This document shows, piece after piece, positions 20,161-28,379 of a stretch of 64,000 nucleotides of DNA. Location: the NCBI RefSeq assembly GCF_000376425.1, contig NZ_AQWL01000008.1, positions 91,014 through 155,013 of the forward strand, written 5' to 3'. Each line of letters opens with the position of its first letter. The first letter of the stretch is position 1. Made by a program: the position numbers and the translations under genes. This DNA comes from Thiobacillus denitrificans DSM 12475 (GTDB taxonomy: Bacteria > Pseudomonadota > Gammaproteobacteria > Burkholderiales > Thiobacillaceae). The notes under the pieces were generated by a model. That model saw nothing but the letters and a program-made list of their open reading frames with translations. It made no database searches and was not told the DNA's origin.

Positions 20161-20978
20161 TCCACGTTCTCCATAAGTCCGGGTTTGACCGCCTCGATGA
20201 CGGCCGAGGCGATGTAGCCCTCGACTCCGCGTCCGGGCGCCCAGTGGCGGATGAATTCGCGGCTCGCATCCTTGGGCGCTACGCGGATATCGATAAAGCC
20301 CGCCGCCGCGAGCATCGCCTCGAGTTCGTCGACGCTGGCAGCGCCGGCAACGCATGCAGTGTAGAGCGCGACCTCCTGCTGCATGTCGGGTGGTAGCGGG
20401 GCGGTGGTAACGATATCCGAGATCGCGAGACGGCCGCCGTGCTTCAGCACCCGGAAGGCGTCGCGAAAGACCTGCGCCTTGTCCGGCGAGAGGTTGATGA
20501 CGCAGTTGGAAATGATCGCGTCGACCGTGGCGTCGGCGACCGGCAGGTGCTCGATCTCGCCGAGGCGGAATTCGACGTTGGCGTACCCACCCTTCACCGC
20601 GTTCGCGCGCGCTTTCGACACCATGTCGGGGGTCATGTCGACGCCGATGACGGTGCCAGAGGCCCCCACCTGGCGTGCGGCGAGGAAGGCGTCGAAGCCC
20701 GCGCCGCTGCCGAGGTCGAGCACGGTCTCGCCGGCCTGCAGCGCCGCGATCGCCTGCGGATTGCCGCAGCCCAGCCCGAGGTTGGCGCCTTCCGGCACCG
20801 CGGCTGCTTCCTCGGCGCTGTAGCCAATGCCGCGCGACAGCAGTTCGGCGACGGCCTGGTCGGACGGCGCGCAACAGCCGGTGCTCGGCGCGCAGCAGCC
20901 TGAAGACTCGGCGCGCGCGACGGCACCGTAGGCGTCGCGTACCTGTTGGCGGATCTGGTCGTGTTCGTGTGCGCTCAT
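20157..20978 (-). CDS. arsM: Arsenite S-adenosylmethionine methyltransferase ArsM
   Basis: 273 aa from the ATG at 20,978, preceded by AAGGAG. ArsM converts As(III) to methylated arsenicals using S-adenosylmethionine. The SAM-binding motif is [20 protein letters not shown]. The conserved catalytic cysteines sit in [12 protein letters not shown] and [10 protein letters not shown]. The N-terminus carries two tandem CCAPS blocks ([14 protein letters not shown]), extra As-thiol ligands seen in bacterial ArsM proteins. It is translationally coupled to the thioredoxin-like gene that follows. Confidence 0.93.
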   Translation of the reverse strand: MSAHEHDQIRQQVRDAYGAVARAESSGCCAPSTGCCAPSDQAVAELLSRGIGYSAEEAAAVPEGANLGLGCGNPQAIAALQAGETVLDLGSGAGFDAFLAARQVGASGTVIGVDMTPDMVSKARANAVKGGYANVEFRLGEIEHLPVADATVDAIISNCVINLSPDKAQVFRDAFRVLKHGGRLAISDIVTTAPLPPDMQQEVALYTACVAGAASVDELEAMLAAAGFIDIRVAPKDASREFIRHWAPGRGVEGYIASAVIEAVKPGLMENVE

Positions 20979-20991
20979 GATGGATCTCCTT

Positions 20992-21306
20992 TCAGCAGCA
21001 GGACTTGCCAGAGGGTGTGGGCGTGCAGCAGGTGCTGGCATCTGCCACCGCGACCGACGCGAGTATCGCGGCCGTCCTGGGCGCGAGCAGCGCAGTGCAG
21101 GTCTCGTCGAAGCTGGCATCGAGTTGTTGCGCGGCCTCGTCGCGAATGTGGCGCGCGACCTCGATCACAGTGTCGATCTGCTCGCGCGGCACACCGTAGT
21201 CCTTCAGACGCTCGATCTGGCACAGTCCCTGTTTGGGATGGTTCGCCGCGATGTTGGCCGCCAGCGAAACCAGGGCGACGATGGATGGATGCAGGTCTGA
21301 ACTCAT
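20992..21306 (-). CDS. AhpD/carboxymuconolactone decarboxylase-like protein with cysteine-rich tail
   Basis: 104 aa. The helical body ([39 protein letters not shown]) looks like the small AhpD/CMD fold found in some arsenic operons. The usual CxxC catalytic pair is not in its standard place; instead the C-terminus has two CC pairs ([14 protein letters not shown]), which could bind arsenite. Start and stop are tightly packed in the operon (the start overlaps the permease stop; 13 bases to arsM). Its role is not known; metal chaperone or thiol reductase are possibilities. Confidence 0.7.
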   Translation of the reverse strand: MSSDLHPSIVALVSLAANIAANHPKQGLCQIERLKDYGVPREQIDTVIEVARHIRDEAAQQLDASFDETCTALLAPRTAAILASVAVADASTCCTPTPSGKSCC

Positions 21307-22265
21307 AAAATCCCCTTCAAGGCATTGAACAGCACGCCCACGATGATGAACGCGATGCTGAGGTAGGCCGTGAACAACGCCAGCAACGGTACCTTCACGA
21401 CTTTTTTCAGGATGATCAGTTCCGGCAGCGACAGCGCAGTCACCGCCATCATGAACACCAGCACGGTACCGATGGGCACGCCTTTGTGCAGCAGAACCTC
21501 GGCGATGGGGATGATGCCGACCGCGTCGGAATACAGCGGCACGCCGATCAGGACGGCACCGGCCACCGACAGCAGCCCGCCGTCACCCGCGATCTTCACG
21601 ACGAAATCGGCCGGCACGTAGCCGTGGATGAACGCGCCGACGCCTACCCCGATCAGGATGAATTTCCAGATGCGGCCGACGATCTCCTTCACCTGGCTCA
21701 GCGCATAGTCGTGGCGGGCGCGCAGCGAGGTGTCCTCCTCGATCTCTGCGATTTCGCCCATGCGGATCTTCCACACGTAATCCTCGATCCAGCGCTCGGG
21801 CTTGAAACGCTCCAGCACGAAGCCGCCGATCAAGGCGACGCTGAGTCCGGCGGCGACATACAGCACGGTGAATTTCCAGCCGATCACCGATGCCAGCACC
21901 ACGATGGCGACTTCGTTGATCATCGGACTGGCGATCAGGAACGAAAATGTGACGCCGAGCGGAATGCCGGCCTCGACGAAGCCGATGAAGAGCGGGATCG
22001 ACGAGCATGAGCAGAACGGCGTCACTGCGCCCAGTCCCACCGCCATGAAGCGGCTTTGCAGATGGCCACGGTGACGGATGAACTCGCGCACCTTCTCGGG
22101 CTTCAGCAGCGCACGCAGCAGTCCCATGGCGTAGATCACCAGCGTCAGCAGCACCAGGATCTTCGCCACATCCATGACGAAGAAGTGCAGCGCCACGCCA
22201 AGCGGCGTGCCCGGCGTCAGGCCGGCGAGGTCGAAGACCAGCAGGGTGGCGAGTGTGTCGAACAT
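21303..22265 (-). CDS. arsP: ArsP-like permease (DUF318/COG0701 family)
   Basis: 320 aa integral membrane protein with about eight to ten predicted helices. It carries the family signature GLGAVTPFCSCSSIPLFIGF with its cysteine pair, and a second half with LIGVPLYSDAVGIIPIAE. Family members such as ArsP export trivalent organoarsenicals such as methyl-As(III). That fits the presence of arsM and arsI in the same operon. It overlaps the upstream gene as TAATG and the downstream one as ATGA. Confidence 0.85.
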   Translation of the reverse strand: MFDTLATLLVFDLAGLTPGTPLGVALHFFVMDVAKILVLLTLVIYAMGLLRALLKPEKVREFIRHRGHLQSRFMAVGLGAVTPFCSCSSIPLFIGFVEAGIPLGVTFSFLIASPMINEVAIVVLASVIGWKFTVLYVAAGLSVALIGGFVLERFKPERWIEDYVWKIRMGEIAEIEEDTSLRARHDYALSQVKEIVGRIWKFILIGVGVGAFIHGYVPADFVVKIAGDGGLLSVAGAVLIGVPLYSDAVGIIPIAEVLLHKGVPIGTVLVFMMAVTALSLPELIILKKVVKVPLLALFTAYLSIAFIIVGVLFNALKGIL

Positions 22266-23182
22266 TACTGCGACTCGAACTCGATGAACGCGCGGTTCAT
22301 GTTCGCGCGGTGCAGGTCGCCGTAGTTCTTGAGGTGCCGGAATTCAGGCAAATCGGCGTAGCGGTCGAGCGTGGCACCCATCGGCTCCATCTCCTTCGCT
22401 GCAGCGCCCACTTGCGCGACGAGGAAATCGTAGTAGTCGCCGGTTTCACGCTGCGCCTGCGCGAGGTCGCAGACGCGGCCATGACCAGGGACAATACGCG
22501 CGGGCTTGAGTGCAGCGAGTGCATGGAAGGCCCGCTGGCCGCTCCTCACGCTCGACCACGGCAGTACGCCGAGCAGGCGATCGACGTAGACCAGGTCGCC
22601 ACTGAACATCACGCCGTGCTTCGGCAGCCACACCCACGCGTCACCCGGAAAATGGGCGTCAGTGTAGGCGAGTTCGAGCGTCTCGCCGCCCAGTTCGAGC
22701 GTGCCCGCCTCCACCGCTTTCGGTGCAGGCAGCGGCTGCGTGCCATCCAGGCGCTTGCCGAGAAACCGCTTGAGACCTTCCATGTGCTGCGCCCCGTATT
22801 CAGCCTGAGTGGCGGCGGTGCGGGCGAGCGCGACGACCTCGGCCCCTTTGCTGGCGAAATAGGCGTTGCCGAGCCAGCGATGGTCCTGGCTGCCGGTGTT
22901 GACGACCCAGCGCACCGGTTGCTGCGTTATCTTGCGGATCGCGGCCTCGAGCTTTTGTGCACCGAGGCGGCTCGCGCCGGAGTCGATCAGGACCACCCCA
23001 TGCGGCGTGACGACGAAGCCGAAGTTGGCGTTGAGGCCATCGTTCTCGGCACTCCTTTGGCCGAGCGGACCGACGATGGCGTAGACGTTATCGACGACCT
23101 TCTCGGCTCTGGGCTCCCAGGCATGGGCGGCATCGGCGCCCAGCGCGAGGATGAAAAGCAGCGGTGCGAAAAGCATGCGCAT
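22265..23182 (-). CDS. Exported metallo-beta-lactamase-fold protein with altered zinc motif
   Basis: 305 aa with an N-terminal signal peptide (MRMLFAPLLFILALGADAAHA). The fold is recognised from NFGFVVTPHGVVLIDSGASR, then TDAHFPGDAWVWLPKHGVMFSGDLVYVDR (in part) and IVPGHGRVCD. The first metal motif, normally HxHxDH, reads NTGSQDH here, so two of its histidines are missing while the later H/D/H positions remain. It may have changed chemistry or bind a single metal. It sits between the cytochrome gene and the permease in the arsenic operon; the substrate is unknown. Confidence 0.75.
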   Translation of the reverse strand: MRMLFAPLLFILALGADAAHAWEPRAEKVVDNVYAIVGPLGQRSAENDGLNANFGFVVTPHGVVLIDSGASRLGAQKLEAAIRKITQQPVRWVVNTGSQDHRWLGNAYFASKGAEVVALARTAATQAEYGAQHMEGLKRFLGKRLDGTQPLPAPKAVEAGTLELGGETLELAYTDAHFPGDAWVWLPKHGVMFSGDLVYVDRLLGVLPWSSVRSGQRAFHALAALKPARIVPGHGRVCDLAQAQRETGDYYDFLVAQVGAAAKEMEPMGATLDRYADLPEFRHLKNYGDLHRANMNRAFIEFESQ

Positions 23183-23192
23183 GGTGAGCTCG

Positions 23193-23633
23193 CTATTTCA
23201 GACGATAGGCGGCATGGCAGGCCACGCATTGTTCGGAGACCCTGCTCAACGCGCCAAGGGCACGGGGCAGGTCGCGGGTCACAGCGGTTTCCTGTGCGGT
23301 CACGGCGAAACGGCTGGCAGCCTGGTGCATCGCAGTGCCGGTTTCCTGCATGCCCTTCGGCATGAAGCCGGCCATGTGGCTGGCGCCGTGGCTGGCGAGC
23401 GAGCTCATGCCGATGCGTTTTTCCGCAATGTCGGCTGCGGCATCGTATTCACCGGCGGCAAGGCTCGCCTGGATTTCAGCGATCGCGGTCAGGTGGTCGC
23501 GCATATTGGCGAGCATGTGGGCGCGCATCATCGCCGGCATGTCGACCTCCACCCGGGGATCATCCTCAGCGGCCAGCGGAAAGGAGACGGCGACGAGAGC
23601 GGAAGCGAGTGCCGCGAACAGGATTTTTTTCAT
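23193..23633 (-). CDS. Cytochrome c'-type (class II) periplasmic c-type cytochrome
   Basis: 146 aa from the ATG at 23,633; a TTG a few codons upstream is an alternative. A signal peptide (KKILFAALASALVAVSFPLAA) is followed by a four-helix-bundle-like sequence rich in Met, His and Ala, and the haem site lies at the very end (EQCVACHAAYR), the layout of class II cytochromes c. It could carry electrons or bind small ligands in the periplasm. It lies between acr3 and the metallo-hydrolase gene, both exported or membrane proteins. Confidence 0.82.
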   Translation of the reverse strand: MKKILFAALASALVAVSFPLAAEDDPRVEVDMPAMMRAHMLANMRDHLTAIAEIQASLAAGEYDAAADIAEKRIGMSSLASHGASHMAGFMPKGMQETGTAMHQAASRFAVTAQETAVTRDLPRALGALSRVSEQCVACHAAYRLK

Positions 23634-23669
23634 GTATTGCCCCATCAATGAATGACAGATGCACCACGG

Positions 23670-24761
23670 TCAGCCGGGCAGCCCCTTTTCGTACCAGCCC
23701 TTGCTGCGGTTGACGAGCTTCACCACCAGCAGCATCACCGGCACCTCGATCAGCACGCCGACCACGGTGGCGAGCGCCGCGCCCGACTCGAAGCCGAACA
23801 GCGCGATCGCCGCCGCTACCGCCAGCTCGAAGAAGTTGGACGCGCCGATCAGGGCCGACGGACAGGCCACGCTGTGCTTTTCGCCGACCTTGCGATTGAG
23901 CCAGTAGGCGAGTCCGGAATTGAAGAACACCTGGATCAGGATCGGCACCGCCAAGAGCGCAATGATCAGCGGCTGCGCGATGATCGCCTCGCCCTGGAAC
24001 GCGAACAGCAGCACCAGGGTCGCAAGCAGCGCGAGGATGGAGGCGTGGCCGAGCCGGCCCATCACCGCGTCGAACGCCGTCTGGCCGCGCGTCAGCAGCA
24101 ACCTGCGCCAGAGTTGCGCCAGTATCACCGGAATGACGATGTAGAGCACTACCGAGGTGAACAGCGTGTCCCACGGCACCACGATCGCGGAGAGCCCGAG
24201 CAATAGGCCGACGATGGGCGCGAAGGCGACGATCATGATGGCGTCGTTCAACGCCACCTGCGACAGCGTGAAATACGGGTCGCCGCCGGTCAGCCGGCTC
24301 CACACGAACACCATCGCGGTGCACGGCGCAGCGGCCAGCAGGATGAGGCCGGCAACATAGCTGTCGAGCTGTTCCGCCGGCAGGTAGGGGGCGAACCAGT
24401 GGCGGATGAACAGCCACGCCAGGAGCGCCATCGAGAACGGCTTTACCGCCCAGTTGACGAACAGCGTGACGCCGATGCCCTTCCAGTGCGAGCGCACTTG
24501 ATGCAGGGCGGAAAAATCGATCTTCATCAGCATCGGGATGATCATGATCCAGATCAAAATGCCGACCGGCAGATTGACCTGCGCCACCTCCATCCGCCCC
24601 AGCGCCTGGAACGGCGTGGGGAAAAGCTGGCCCAGTAGCACCCCGGCAACGATGCACAGCGCCACCCACAGGCTGAGCCAGCGCTCGAACACGCTCATCG
24701 GCGCGGCTGCCCCGGCCATGCCGGCAGCACGCTTGCCGATCACCTCGCACTGCGCACTCAT
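23670..24761 (-). CDS. acr3: ACR3-type arsenite efflux transporter
   Basis: 363 aa from the ATG at 24,761, which overlaps the arsC stop (ATGA). About ten membrane helices. The ACR3 signature AAAPCTAMVFVWSRLTGGDP with the essential cysteine is near residue 140, and a second family block (SALIGASNFFELAVAAAIAL) lies near residue 300. The protein exports As(OH)3 using the membrane potential and completes arsenate detoxification after reduction by ArsC. A longer open frame upstream overlaps arsC and is not coding. Confidence 0.95.
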   Translation of the reverse strand: MSAQCEVIGKRAAGMAGAAAPMSVFERWLSLWVALCIVAGVLLGQLFPTPFQALGRMEVAQVNLPVGILIWIMIIPMLMKIDFSALHQVRSHWKGIGVTLFVNWAVKPFSMALLAWLFIRHWFAPYLPAEQLDSYVAGLILLAAAPCTAMVFVWSRLTGGDPYFTLSQVALNDAIMIVAFAPIVGLLLGLSAIVVPWDTLFTSVVLYIVIPVILAQLWRRLLLTRGQTAFDAVMGRLGHASILALLATLVLLFAFQGEAIIAQPLIIALLAVPILIQVFFNSGLAYWLNRKVGEKHSVACPSALIGASNFFELAVAAAIALFGFESGAALATVVGVLIEVPVMLLVVKLVNRSKGWYEKGLPG

Positions 24762-25255
24762 GAGGTCTTGCCGATCTCGCGCACGGCCTGCTGCAGCTTC
24801 ATGCGGTCCAGCTTTTCGAACGGCAGGCTGACGAACATGGAGATGCGGCGCTGCAGCCGGTTCATGGCATCGACGAAGGCGTGGCGTCTGGGCTCGTCGC
24901 CCCCCTCGGCCGCCACCGGGTCGGGGATGCCCCAGTGCGCGGTCATCGGCTGCCCCGGCCACACCGGGCAGACTTCGCCCGCCGCCTTGTCGCACACGGT
25001 GATGACGAAATCCAGCCGCGGCGCATCGGCTTGCGCGAATTCGTCCCACGGCTTGCTGCGCAGTTCGCCGGTGGGAAAGTGGTTCTTCTCCAGCAGTTCC
25101 AGTGCGAACGGGTTGACCCGTCCGGCAGGATGGCTGCCTGCGCTGAAAGCCCGGAAGCGCCCCTTGCCGAGATCGTTCAATAGCGATTCGGCCAGGATGG
25201 AACGCGCCGAATTGCCGGTGCACAGGAAAAGCACGTTATAGACGGTGTCGGTCAT
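24758..25255 (-). CDS. arsC: Arsenate reductase (low-molecular-weight phosphatase type), second copy
   Basis: 165 aa. The P-loop CTGNSARSILAE (Cys-x5-Arg) near residue 12 binds arsenate, and the second cysteine pair is in TVCDKAAGEVCPVW (about 88 and 95). This is the thioredoxin-coupled ArsC type, reducing As(V) to As(III). It is longer at the C-terminus than the companion copy upstream, and has Ala where the companion has Cys in the P-loop (NSAR versus NSCR). It is coupled to acr3 by overlap. Confidence 0.93.
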   Translation of the reverse strand: MTDTVYNVLFLCTGNSARSILAESLLNDLGKGRFRAFSAGSHPAGRVNPFALELLEKNHFPTGELRSKPWDEFAQADAPRLDFVITVCDKAAGEVCPVWPGQPMTAHWGIPDPVAAEGGDEPRRHAFVDAMNRLQRRISMFVSLPFEKLDRMKLQQAVREIGKTS

Positions 25256-25270
25256 CGCAGGTCTCCGGGT

Positions 25271-25699
25271 TCAGCTGGTGGCCTGCAAGCCGAATTGGTT
25301 CCGCACCGCTGAAACCAGCCGGGTGCGAATGTCGTCGCGCACCGCCAGGAAGCTCTCCAGCGGCTCGCCGTGCGGATCGTGGAACGGCAGGTGGATGCCG
25401 GGAATCGGCCTGGGGAAGATCGGGCAGGCTTCCTTCGCGTTGTCGCACACCGTCACCACGAGGTCGATGTCCTCGCTCATCACGGCGTCGATGTCCTTCG
25501 GGTGCAGGCCGTCGGTGTCGAGGCCGGCCTCTTTCAGCGCGGCGATCGCGCCGTCGGCCACTTTCGGCTGCGGCCGGGTGCCGGCGGAGAGCGCGCGCAC
25601 CTGGCCGGCGAGGTCGTGGTTCAAGAGCACCTCGGCCATCTGCGAGCGGCAGGAATTGCCGGTGCACAGCACTAGTACGGTGTAGGGTTTTTCAGCCAC
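25271..25699 (-). CDS. arsC: Arsenate reductase (low-molecular-weight phosphatase type), first copy
   Basis: 142 aa, the usual length of thioredoxin-coupled ArsC. Catalytic loop CTGNSCRSQMAE near residue 12 and the redox pair in VTVCDNAKEACPIFP. It converts arsenate to arsenite. Fifteen bases separate it from the second, more diverged copy, so both are in one transcript. The two are clearly not a recent duplication. Confidence 0.93.
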   Translation of the reverse strand: MAEKPYTVLVLCTGNSCRSQMAEVLLNHDLAGQVRALSAGTRPQPKVADGAIAALKEAGLDTDGLHPKDIDAVMSEDIDLVVTVCDNAKEACPIFPRPIPGIHLPFHDPHGEPLESFLAVRDDIRTRLVSAVRNQFGLQATS

Positions 25700-25729
25700 G
25701 ATGGATCCTCAGATATAACGGAATGGAAC

Positions 25730-26200
25730 TCAGCAACAACCGCCCGCAGCCGGCTTGCCCTTGACCGGAATGCCGCCGCAGACCCCGGCCACCGGTTCGG
25801 GCACGCAGCACTCGCCGGCCGCCTGGCCGCCGAACACCGGAATGCTGTCGAGCGTGTGATAGGTTTCCCACGCGATGCCGGTGGGGTCGGTCGCCCAGTA
25901 CTTGTCCGACCTGGCGTAGCAGCAGGCGGTGCCCATTTCCTCCACCACCTCGGCATCGAGCTTCCGCAGGCGCGCGTCCATCTCGGCCAGTTCGTCGGCG
26001 TTCTCCACCTGTACCCCCAGATGATTGAGGCCCGGGGCGGCGCCGCGCGCCGAGATCGCGAAATTGACGCGCGGATCGTCGAGCATCCATTTCGCGTAGT
26101 CGGATTTGAGCACGCTGGGTTCGGCAGCGAACATGGTGGAATAGAACTTGATGCTGGCGGCCAGATCATCGACCGCAACGTGCACATGCAGACGTTTCAT
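25730..26200 (-). CDS. arsI: ArsI-type C-As lyase (VOC family)
   Basis: 156 aa, ATG at 26,200 overlapping the arsR stop. The vicinal-oxygen-chelate fold shows the expected metal ligands: H in RLHVHVAVDD, H in GLNHLGVQV and E in GIAWETYHTL. The adjacent cysteines in GTACCYARSDKYW match the thiol pair that binds trivalent organoarsenicals in ArsI. The tail is Cys/Gly rich (GECCVPEPVAGVCGG, AAGGCC). ArsI cleaves methyl-As(III) to As(III), the reverse of ArsM chemistry, and closely related proteins are annotated CadI. Confidence 0.9.
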   Translation of the reverse strand: MKRLHVHVAVDDLAASIKFYSTMFAAEPSVLKSDYAKWMLDDPRVNFAISARGAAPGLNHLGVQVENADELAEMDARLRKLDAEVVEEMGTACCYARSDKYWATDPTGIAWETYHTLDSIPVFGGQAAGECCVPEPVAGVCGGIPVKGKPAAGGCC

Positions 26201-26535
26201 GCTGATTCCTTTTCGGTTACGCAGACCGGCGGACACGCCGGCGTGCAGGGGTTGCCGCCACAGCAGTTTTCGGTGAGAAAACCGAGCAGCGCATTCATGG
26301 TGGTGAAATTGGCGGTGTAGATGACGAAGCGCCCCGCCTGCGCCGAATCCACCATGCCGGCGTGCGACAGCTCCTTCAGGTGGAACGACAGCGACGACGG
26401 TGCGATGCCGGTCAGTTCGCCGATCCTTCCCGCGGCAAGCCCGGCGGGCCCGGCCTGCACCAGGGCTCGGAAGATCGCTAGGCGGGAGTCCTGGGCGAGT
26501 GCGGCAAGCGCGGCGACGGCGGCTTTCGTTTCCAT
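26197..26535 (-). CDS. arsR: ArsR-family arsenic-responsive repressor
   Basis: 112 aa with a winged helix (LAALAQDSRLAIFRALVQAG; ELTGIAPSSLSFHLKELSHA). It lacks the ELCVCDL cysteine motif of the classical E. coli ArsR; instead the C-terminus has a cluster (NCCGGNPCTPACPPVC), like the C-terminal As(III) site of the Acidithiobacillus type. First gene of the eleven-gene operon. The start codon at 26,535 is one base from the inverted repeat that probably binds this protein, so the operon should be autorepressed and induced by As(III). Confidence 0.93.
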   Translation of the reverse strand: METKAAVAALAALAQDSRLAIFRALVQAGPAGLAAGRIGELTGIAPSSLSFHLKELSHAGMVDSAQAGRFVIYTANFTTMNALLGFLTENCCGGNPCTPACPPVCVTEKESA

Positions 26536-26536
26536 A

Positions 26537-26554
26537 TTTCAAACAATATTGAAA
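26537..26554. promoter_or_regulatory. ArsR-type operator upstream of arsR
   Basis: Inverted repeat TTTCAA-N6-TTGAAA with an AT centre (ACAATA), directly before the arsR start codon. ArsR/SmtB repressors bind imperfect palindromes of this size over the promoter. Its position implies a leaderless or very short leader transcript, or a site that blocks elongation. Confidence 0.65.
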
Positions 26555-26621
26555 CAAAGAACCAAAAGCAAATGAAATTTTCGTGACGGCCCGCGGAGCC
26601 GCGGGACGCCACGAACGCATG

Positions 26622-28286
26622 TCAGTAGTCGCAGCCTGGCCCCGAACGCGCGCCCGACTCGGCCGCTTGCAGTCCCAACATGTCGCGCGCCACCGCCTCG
26701 GCGACCTTGATGCCGTCCACCCCGGCGGACAGGATCCCGCCGGCATAGCCCGCGCCCTCACCAGCCGGATACAGCCCCTTGACGTTGGCGCTCTGGAAAT
26801 CGTCGCCGCGCGTGATGCGAACCGGCGACGAGGTGCGCGTCTCGACGCCGGTGAGCACCGCGTCCTTCATCGCGAAGCCCTTGATCTGCTGGTCGAACGC
26901 CGGCAGCGCCTCGCGGATCGCCTCGATGGCGTAATCCGGCAGCGCCGTGGCGAGGTCGGTGAGATGCACGCCGGGCTTGTACGAGGGCTCGACGCTGCCA
27001 AGCCGGGTGGACGGCCTGCCCTCAAGAAAATCGCCGACCAGCTGGCCCGGCGCGTCGTAATTGCCGCCACCGAGCTCGAATGCGCGCGCTTCCAGTTCCC
27101 GCTGCAGTTCGATGCCGGCGAGCGGGCCGTCGCCGGGGAAATCCTCAGGCGTGATGCCGACGACGATGCCGGCGTTGGCGTTGCGTTCGTTGCGCGAATA
27201 CTGGCTCATGCCATTGGTGACGACGCACCCCGGCTCCGAGGTCGCCGCCACCACCGTGCCGCCGGGGCACATGCAGAAGCTGTACACCGCGCGGCCGTTC
27301 CTGGCGTGGTGCACCAGTTTGTAGTCGGCCGCGCCGAGCAGCGGGTTGCCGGCATTCGGCCCGAGGCGGGCCTTGTCGATCAGCGACTGCGGGTGCTCGA
27401 TGCGGACGCCGATGGAAAACGGCTTGGCTTCCATGGTGACACCCCGCGCGTGCAGCATCTCGAAGGTGTCGCGCGCACTGTGGCCGAGCGCGAGGACGGC
27501 GTGGCGGCTCTTCAAAATCTCGCCGCTGGCGAGCACCACGCCGACGATCCGTTTCGTGCCGTCCGCGCCGTCCTCGATCAGGACGTCGGTGACGCGCTGC
27601 TCGAAACGGATCTCGCCGCCCAGCGCCTCGATCTCGTGACGCATGGCCTCGACCATGCCAACCAGACGGAAGGTGCCGATATGCGGCTTCGACACATACA
27701 AAATTTCTTCCGGCGCGCCCGCCTTGACGAACTCGGTCAGCACTTTGCGCCCGAGATACCGGGGATCCTTGATCTGGCTGTAGAGCTTGCCGTCGGAGAA
27801 GGTTCCCGCCCCGCCCTCGCCGAACTGCACATTCGATTCGGGGTTGAGCACATGCTTGCGCCACAGGCCCCAGGTGTCATGGGTGCGCTCGCGCACTGCC
27901 TTGCCGCGCTCCAGCACGATGGGCTTGAAGCCCATCTGCGCCAGCACCAGCGCGGCGAAGATGCCGCAGGGGCCAAAGCCGACGACGATCGGGCGCTCCA
28001 CCAGAGGTTCCTGCGCGTGGCCGGCGAAGCGGTAGGCCATGTCCGGTGCCGGCGTCAGGTGGCGGTCGTTACGGAATTTCTGCAGCAGCGCCGCCTCGTT
28101 CCTGACCTCGAGGTCGACCGTATAGACCAGTAGCAAAGCGTGCTTCTTGCGCGCGTCGTGGCTGCGCTTGAAGATACTGAAGCCGGCGAGCGCGTCGTCC
28201 GTCAGTTGCAGCCGCTGCAGGATTGCCGCGCGCAAGGCCGCGGGCGGATGGTCAAGCGGGAGTTTGAGTTCGGTCAGTCGCAGCAT
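26622..28286 (-). CDS. FAD-dependent dehydrogenase of the COG2509 family
   Basis: 554 aa. The dinucleotide-binding site follows an N-terminal domain of about 95 residues and reads VVGFGPCGIFAALVLAQMGF with the downstream acidic end (LERGK). Further family blocks are FGEGGAGTFSDGKLYSQIKD and the C-terminal FAD contact LYPAGEGAGYAGGILSAGVD. Proteins of this type are widespread and uncharacterised. It is transcribed away from the arsenic operon's start, with about 85 bases between them, and is probably a stand-alone core gene. Confidence 0.88.
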   Translation of the reverse strand: MLRLTELKLPLDHPPAALRAAILQRLQLTDDALAGFSIFKRSHDARKKHALLLVYTVDLEVRNEAALLQKFRNDRHLTPAPDMAYRFAGHAQEPLVERPIVVGFGPCGIFAALVLAQMGFKPIVLERGKAVRERTHDTWGLWRKHVLNPESNVQFGEGGAGTFSDGKLYSQIKDPRYLGRKVLTEFVKAGAPEEILYVSKPHIGTFRLVGMVEAMRHEIEALGGEIRFEQRVTDVLIEDGADGTKRIVGVVLASGEILKSRHAVLALGHSARDTFEMLHARGVTMEAKPFSIGVRIEHPQSLIDKARLGPNAGNPLLGAADYKLVHHARNGRAVYSFCMCPGGTVVAATSEPGCVVTNGMSQYSRNERNANAGIVVGITPEDFPGDGPLAGIELQRELEARAFELGGGNYDAPGQLVGDFLEGRPSTRLGSVEPSYKPGVHLTDLATALPDYAIEAIREALPAFDQQIKGFAMKDAVLTGVETRTSSPVRITRGDDFQSANVKGLYPAGEGAGYAGGILSAGVDGIKVAEAVARDMLGLQAAESGARSGPGCDY

Positions 28287-28379
28287 CGGTTGCGTATCTC
28301 AAAAATGATCGGGCAGGCTATCGCGGCCGGGCGTATTGTAGAACGGCCCACCGCCGCAATCGTCGGACCGGGGTGACGC

